From assembly GCA_964538405.1 (NCBI GenBank), contig CAZIET010000025.1, forward strand, positions 1 through 9,979: a DNA stretch of 9,979 nucleotides, read 5' to 3'. Within the stretch, counting starts at the first letter, position 1. The number at the start of each line of letters is the position of its first letter. Under the pieces are notes generated by a model. The model was not told the DNA's origin and searched no databases. It saw nothing but the letters and a program-made list of their open reading frames with translations. The translations under genes were made by a program, and so were the position numbers. The DNA comes from JAGVWT01 sp964538405 (lineage in GTDB: Archaea; Nanobdellota; Nanobdellia; Pacearchaeales; GW2011-AR1). Of the stretch, positions 7,471 to 9,979 are shown in pieces.

Positions 7471-8492
7471 GATTCAAGAATTTCCTTGATTTTAAGTGCT
7501 TTATCAAAAGCTTTTTTTTCACCAATCTTATTTTTCCAATGGGCGATAGTTCTTTTTAAACCTTCTTCCGGTAAAACTTTTTTCTGCCATCCAAGAACTC
7601 TTCTAATCTTTGAATCATCCAAAACCAAATATGGCTGATCAGATTTCAATGGCCTTTCTGGATATCCTGGAGGATACTGACCGAAATGAATCTTCTCTAA
7701 AGGAAAGTTTAATAGTTGTGCAATTTTCGTAACCCACTCTTTATTTGTGAAACCTTGTCCTCCTGCAATATTGAAAACCTCTCCTCTTACTTGTGGAGTT
7801 TTCATTGCAAGCATGTATGCATCAACATGGTCATCAATGTAAATATAATCTCTTACTGAATCTGGTGCTCCAATATAAATGTCTTTTCCATCTATCATTT
7901 CCTTTATCAGATACTCCGTTAGTCTACTGGCGTCGTGTTTTCTTCCAAAAACGTTTGATCCTCTAAAAATAACGCCGTTAAAATTATAGACTTTGAAAAG
8001 CATTCTTATATGCATGTCCATTGCAGCCTTACTTACCGCATATGGGCTTGAAGGTTCCAATCTTAAATTTTCAGTAAATGGTTTGTTCTCATCTTGGATT
8101 CCGTAAACTTCTGCAGTTGATGCTGCAACGAATCTTACTTTTTCAGGACCGTACAAATCCATAATAACATCAATCAGATTTATTGTCCCTATAATGTTTG
8201 TGTCTTGATAAACCAAAGGACTTTCAAAACTGAACATAACTGGAGCTAGTGCTGCTAAGTGCATAACAACATCAGGCTGTATTTTTTTTATTGCAGTTTT
8301 CACAGAGATATAATCCCTTAAGTCGCAAGTTACTAATTTCACTTTATTTTTTATATTATCTATTGAACTAAAATTTCTTCCACTTTCACTTACTGGTTGG
8401 ACAATTCCATAAACATCGTGACCTTCAGTAACTAATCTCTGCGCAAGTTCACCCCCAATAAACCCAGTCATTCCCGTCACCAAAACTTTCAT
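7467..8492 (-). CDS. Nucleotide-sugar 4,6-dehydratase/epimerase, extended SDR (GDP-mannose 4,6-dehydratase-like)
   Basis: Extended SDR enzymes of this group use NAD(P) to oxidise C-4 of a nucleotide sugar, followed by epimerisation or loss of water at C-5/C-6. The 341-residue protein has the cofactor loop TGMTGFIG (6-13), an acidic CDLRD patch (56-60), and the active-site motifs STAEVYG (125-131) and Y151-AVS-K155. The glutamate at 128 two residues after T126 resembles the T-x-E of GDP-mannose 4,6-dehydratase (STSEMYG) and RmlB-type dehydratases more than the SSS of epimerases. The FSFESP segment (87-92) and GSNVFGR also fit the GDP-mannose dehydratase branch. The substrate cannot be read directly; a GDP-sugar is favoured weakly by the GDPMH-like Nudix gene nearby. 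It is the first gene of the minus operon, with a TATA box about 25 nt upstream and no SD. It overlaps the next gene by 4 nt. Confidence 0.85.
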   Translation of the reverse strand: MKVLVTGMTGFIGGELAQRLVTEGHDVYGIVQPVSESGRNFSSIDNIKNKVKLVTCDLRDYISVKTAIKKIQPDVVMHLAALAPVMFSFESPLVYQDTNIIGTINLIDVIMDLYGPEKVRFVAASTAEVYGIQDENKPFTENLRLEPSSPYAVSKAAMDMHIRMLFKVYNFNGVIFRGSNVFGRKHDASRLTEYLIKEMIDGKDIYIGAPDSVRDYIYIDDHVDAYMLAMKTPQVRGEVFNIAGGQGFTNKEWVTKIAQLLNFPLEKIHFGQYPPGYPERPLKSDQPYLVLDDSKIRRVLGWQKKVLPEEGLKRTIAHWKNKIGEKKAFDKALKIKEILES

Positions 8493-8511
8493 ATTACACG
8501 AACGTTAGGAG

Positions 8512-8522
8512 AAATTTATAAG
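8512..8522 (-). promoter_or_regulatory. TATA box for the minus-strand operon (leaderless start)
   Basis: On the minus strand CTTATAAATTT is centred about 25 nt before the ATG whose A is base 8492. The expected start of transcription coincides with the start codon, and no SD is visible between them. It is the best match to an archaeal TATA box in the window. Confidence 0.7.
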
Positions 8523-8554
8523 ACTTATGAATGAGAATATCACTTTTTTTATAT

Positions 8555-8575
8555 GTATAATGAAGTATAATAGAA
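8555..8575. repeat. Tandem direct repeat in the divergent promoter region
   Basis: GTATAATGAA (8555-8564) is followed immediately by GTATAATAGAA (8565-8575), two near-identical units between the two divergent TATA boxes. It could be a two-site operator controlling one or both promoters, or simply chance in an A/T-rich stretch. Confidence 0.4.
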
Positions 8576-8587
8576 CTTAAAAATAAA
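8576..8587 (+). promoter_or_regulatory. TATA-like box for the gene at 8605 (leaderless start)
   Basis: CTTAAAAATAAA is centred about 24-25 nt before the ATG at 8605, placing the transcription start at or beside the start codon. A further A/T element, TTTTATAT at 8547-8554, lies about 30 nt farther upstream and could be an alternative box. Confidence 0.55.
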
Positions 8588-8604
8588 CTTTAACGTGGAA
8601 AGAA

Positions 8605-9660
8605 ATGGGTTTAGAAAGATTATCTACTCAATCAAGAGTCGCTAGAGGTTTTGATCCTTCGGTTTTAGTTAAATTTGATGATAGAACAATATTAGACCAC
8701 ACTTATTCTCCCGAAAGACCAGGAATTGATCTTGATGCAGCATATGATTTCGTAAACTCTGCAAGGACAGGAGTTTCTGACTGGTATAGAGAAAGGGCAG
8801 GCTCAGATCTACCTTTAGGACCCCCTCCTAAAACAGAATTGGTCCCTGAGTTAAAGGAAAGACTTTATGCACAAGATGGATTCAAGAGAGCAGTCGATAC
8901 TTTATTTGGAGGAGGAAGTTATGAAGAACTTAAAGCCAGGGGTGCTTTATCTAAACAGCCTTGGCATAATGAAATAACCACGGGAGAAACCTCATACACA
9001 AATTCAAATGATAGAGTTCACGTAAATCTATCCCCGGCACATTCCTACGAAATGCATGCGAATAGAGAGGGATTTGTTGTTCCTGCTAGACCTGTAAGCA
9101 CAGACGGAATAATTCTTACAGCCCCGGATAGCGAATCAGATACTGGCTACGTTGTTTTAGGATTAAGGGGTGGAGGGAGTTATGTAAATGGAATTCATAC
9201 TGTTGCTGCGGGAGGTCTTAGTGTTAGTAAAGAACTCAAAGAGGGAAAAGAAACTATTCAACAAGCATTCGAAAGAAGAGAGTTAGTACCTGAATTAGGA
9301 GATAGGGTAAATAATGTAAAATCGATAAGAGCGATTGGAAGAGTTGAAGATTGGCTTTTAGGAATGGGGAGCTGCACGTATGTCTTTCAGGTTGACACCG
9401 GATTGAGCGGAGAAGAAATTACTGCTTCATGGGTCACTGCTAAAGATGCAAAGGAACACTCCCAATTAATTTTCATAAAAAATAATCCAAGAAGTATAGA
9501 GGAGTTTGTTGCAGATAACTATAAAGGAATGGTTGAAAATAGAACAAATAGAACCCCTGAAGAAAGAGTTTTACTTCATCCGGGGGCACTGGGATTAGCA
9601 CTTTATTCTGGTATGAGTTCAAATGACTTAAGATCCCTTTTCAAAGAAGGAATGCATTAA
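8605..9660 (+). CDS. Uncharacterised protein with a divergent Nudix-like domain
   Basis: The function is not recognised with certainty. The first 145 residues match no family I can name. Residues about 158-330 look like a Nudix fold. DGIILTAP and GYVVLGLRGG suggest beta strands, HTVAAGGL (198-205) resembles the strand-loop before a Nudix box, and AFERRELVPELG (221-232) resembles the R-E-U-x-E-E-x-G helix. The box is imperfect: P229 replaces the first of the two later glutamates, and there is one extra residue between the upstream glutamate (E216) and R225-E226. Hydrolase activity may be altered or lost. There is no signal peptide or membrane segment, so it should be cytoplasmic. It has its own TATA box, is divergent from the sugar operon, and is followed 30 nt later by a second Nudix gene. 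A role in nucleotide-sugar or nucleotide clean-up is only an inference from context. Confidence 0.5.
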   Translation: MGLERLSTQSRVARGFDPSVLVKFDDRTILDHTYSPERPGIDLDAAYDFVNSARTGVSDWYRERAGSDLPLGPPPKTELVPELKERLYAQDGFKRAVDTLFGGGSYEELKARGALSKQPWHNEITTGETSYTNSNDRVHVNLSPAHSYEMHANREGFVVPARPVSTDGIILTAPDSESDTGYVVLGLRGGGSYVNGIHTVAAGGLSVSKELKEGKETIQQAFERRELVPELGDRVNNVKSIRAIGRVEDWLLGMGSCTYVFQVDTGLSGEEITASWVTAKDAKEHSQLIFIKNNPRSIEEFVADNYKGMVENRTNRTPEERVLLHPGALGLALYSGMSSNDLRSLFKEGMH

Positions 9661-9663
9661 ATA

Positions 9664-9675
9664 CTTAAATTAATT
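9664..9675 (+). promoter_or_regulatory. TATA-like box for the Nudix gene at 9691
   Basis: CTTAAATTAATT begins 4 nt after the stop of the preceding gene, with its core about 23 nt before the ATG at 9691. The spacing again predicts a leaderless mRNA, so this gene can be transcribed separately from its neighbour. Confidence 0.45.
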
Positions 9676-9686
9676 TTTTCTGTTTT
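9674..9686 (+). terminator. Possible oligo-T terminator after the gene at 8605
   Basis: A T6 run (9674-9679) and a T4 run (9683-9686) lie just past the stop at 9660. Archaeal termination commonly occurs at such T-rich stretches without a hairpin. The run overlaps the upstream region of the next gene, so read-through is also possible. Confidence 0.3.
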
Positions 9687-9690
9687 AGAT

Positions 9691-9979
9691 ATGGAAGAAA
9701 ATCTTAGAGAGTACATAGAGGAAGGAACAGATACTATTGGTGGCCAATACACTGGAAGGGGTGAACAGAGATACAAAGAAGCAAGAGTTATTATGCCACG
9801 CATGACTCATGATATATTTATTCACTACAAAAACGGCATTCTTTTAATGGTAAGAGTAAATGAACCTGCTAAAGGGATGCTGTGGTGTCCGGGAGGGAGT
9901 GTTGAAAAATTTGTTTCAATACAAGAATCATTGCGTAGAAAAGTCAAAGAAGAATGTGGATTGGATATAAAAAATATTG
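9691..9979 (+). CDS. Nudix hydrolase, GDP-mannose mannosyl hydrolase-like, 3'-truncated by window edge
   Basis: The first 96 residues are present, and the frame runs open off the window end. PAKGMLWCPGGSVEK (59-73) followed by SLRRKVKEECGL (80-91) forms a Nudix box with E87 and E88. Two usual glutamates are replaced: V75 stands where the G-E glutamate is expected, and K84 where the R-E glutamate is. GDP-mannose mannosyl hydrolase also lacks the R-E glutamate and has a very similar PAQGYWFVPGG lead-in, so that branch is the closest I recognise; it splits GDP-mannose or GDP-glucose into GDP and sugar. The ATG at 9691 fits the TATA spacing. Its closeness to nucleotide-sugar genes agrees with a role in nucleotide-sugar turnover, but an inactive or differently specific Nudix protein is possible. 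Confidence 0.72.
   Translation, partial: MEENLREYIEEGTDTIGGQYTGRGEQRYKEARVIMPRMTHDIFIHYKNGILLMVRVNEPAKGMLWCPGGSVEKFVSIQESLRRKVKEECGLDIKNI

Noticed and set aside
8501..8506. AACGTT palindrome near the minus-operon start as an operator
   Set aside because: Six bases of symmetry are expected by chance, and no second copy or extended dyad was found.
1..9979. CRISPR arrays, tRNA genes, insertion sequences, attachment sites
   Set aside because: No regularly spaced repeats, tRNA-like segments, transposase or integrase motifs or flanking duplications were seen on either strand by reading.

Overview
The window looks like part of the chromosome of an AT-rich archaeon. The evidence is an AglB/STT3-type oligosaccharyltransferase with the WWDYG motif, together with four operon-leading genes that each have an archaeal TATA-like box (core CTT-A-rich) about 22-26 nt before the start codon. 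That spacing implies leaderless mRNAs. Internal operon genes instead use ATGA/TAATG junctions, and two of them have Shine-Dalgarno-like sequences. Gene content and style would suit a DPANN-type archaeon (Woesearchaeota/Pacearchaeota-like), but this placement is inference. No rRNA, tRNA, CRISPR array, insertion sequence or phage gene was seen.

Layout. (1) 1-1980, plus: the 3' part of aglB, cut by the window edge. (2) 2021-5545, plus: a three-gene operon of a WecB-like UDP-GlcNAc 2-epimerase, a GT4-type glycosyltransferase and a two-domain sugar C-methyltransferase (Methyltransf_13/14 architecture). (3) 8492-5542, minus: a second three-gene operon converging on the first, with a GDP-mannose-4,6-dehydratase-like SDR, a GT4-type glycosyltransferase broken by a +1 frameshift at a C5 run, and an RmlD-like 4-ketoreductase. 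The two operons end on the same TTAA, which supplies both stop codons. (4) 8605-9979, plus: divergently transcribed from operon 3, a 351-residue protein with a degenerate Nudix-like segment, then the start of a second Nudix protein resembling GDP-mannose mannosyl hydrolase and cut by the window end.

How the genes may work together. AglB moves a lipid-linked glycan onto asparagines of exported proteins. The surrounding genes look like suppliers of that glycan: ManNAc from WecB, and a 6-deoxy sugar made by the dehydratase (4-keto-6-deoxy intermediate), branched by the C-methyltransferase and reduced by the RmlD-like enzyme, with two glycosyltransferases to attach residues. The neighbouring Nudix genes might clear or balance nucleotide sugars. 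The most interesting hypothesis is therefore an archaeal N-glycan carrying a C-methyl-branched deoxysugar. A second theme is homopolymer tracts inside glycosylation genes (T13 in aglB, G7 in two genes, the frameshifted C5 in a glycosyltransferase). They could reflect phase variation, but they are also typical places for sequencing error.
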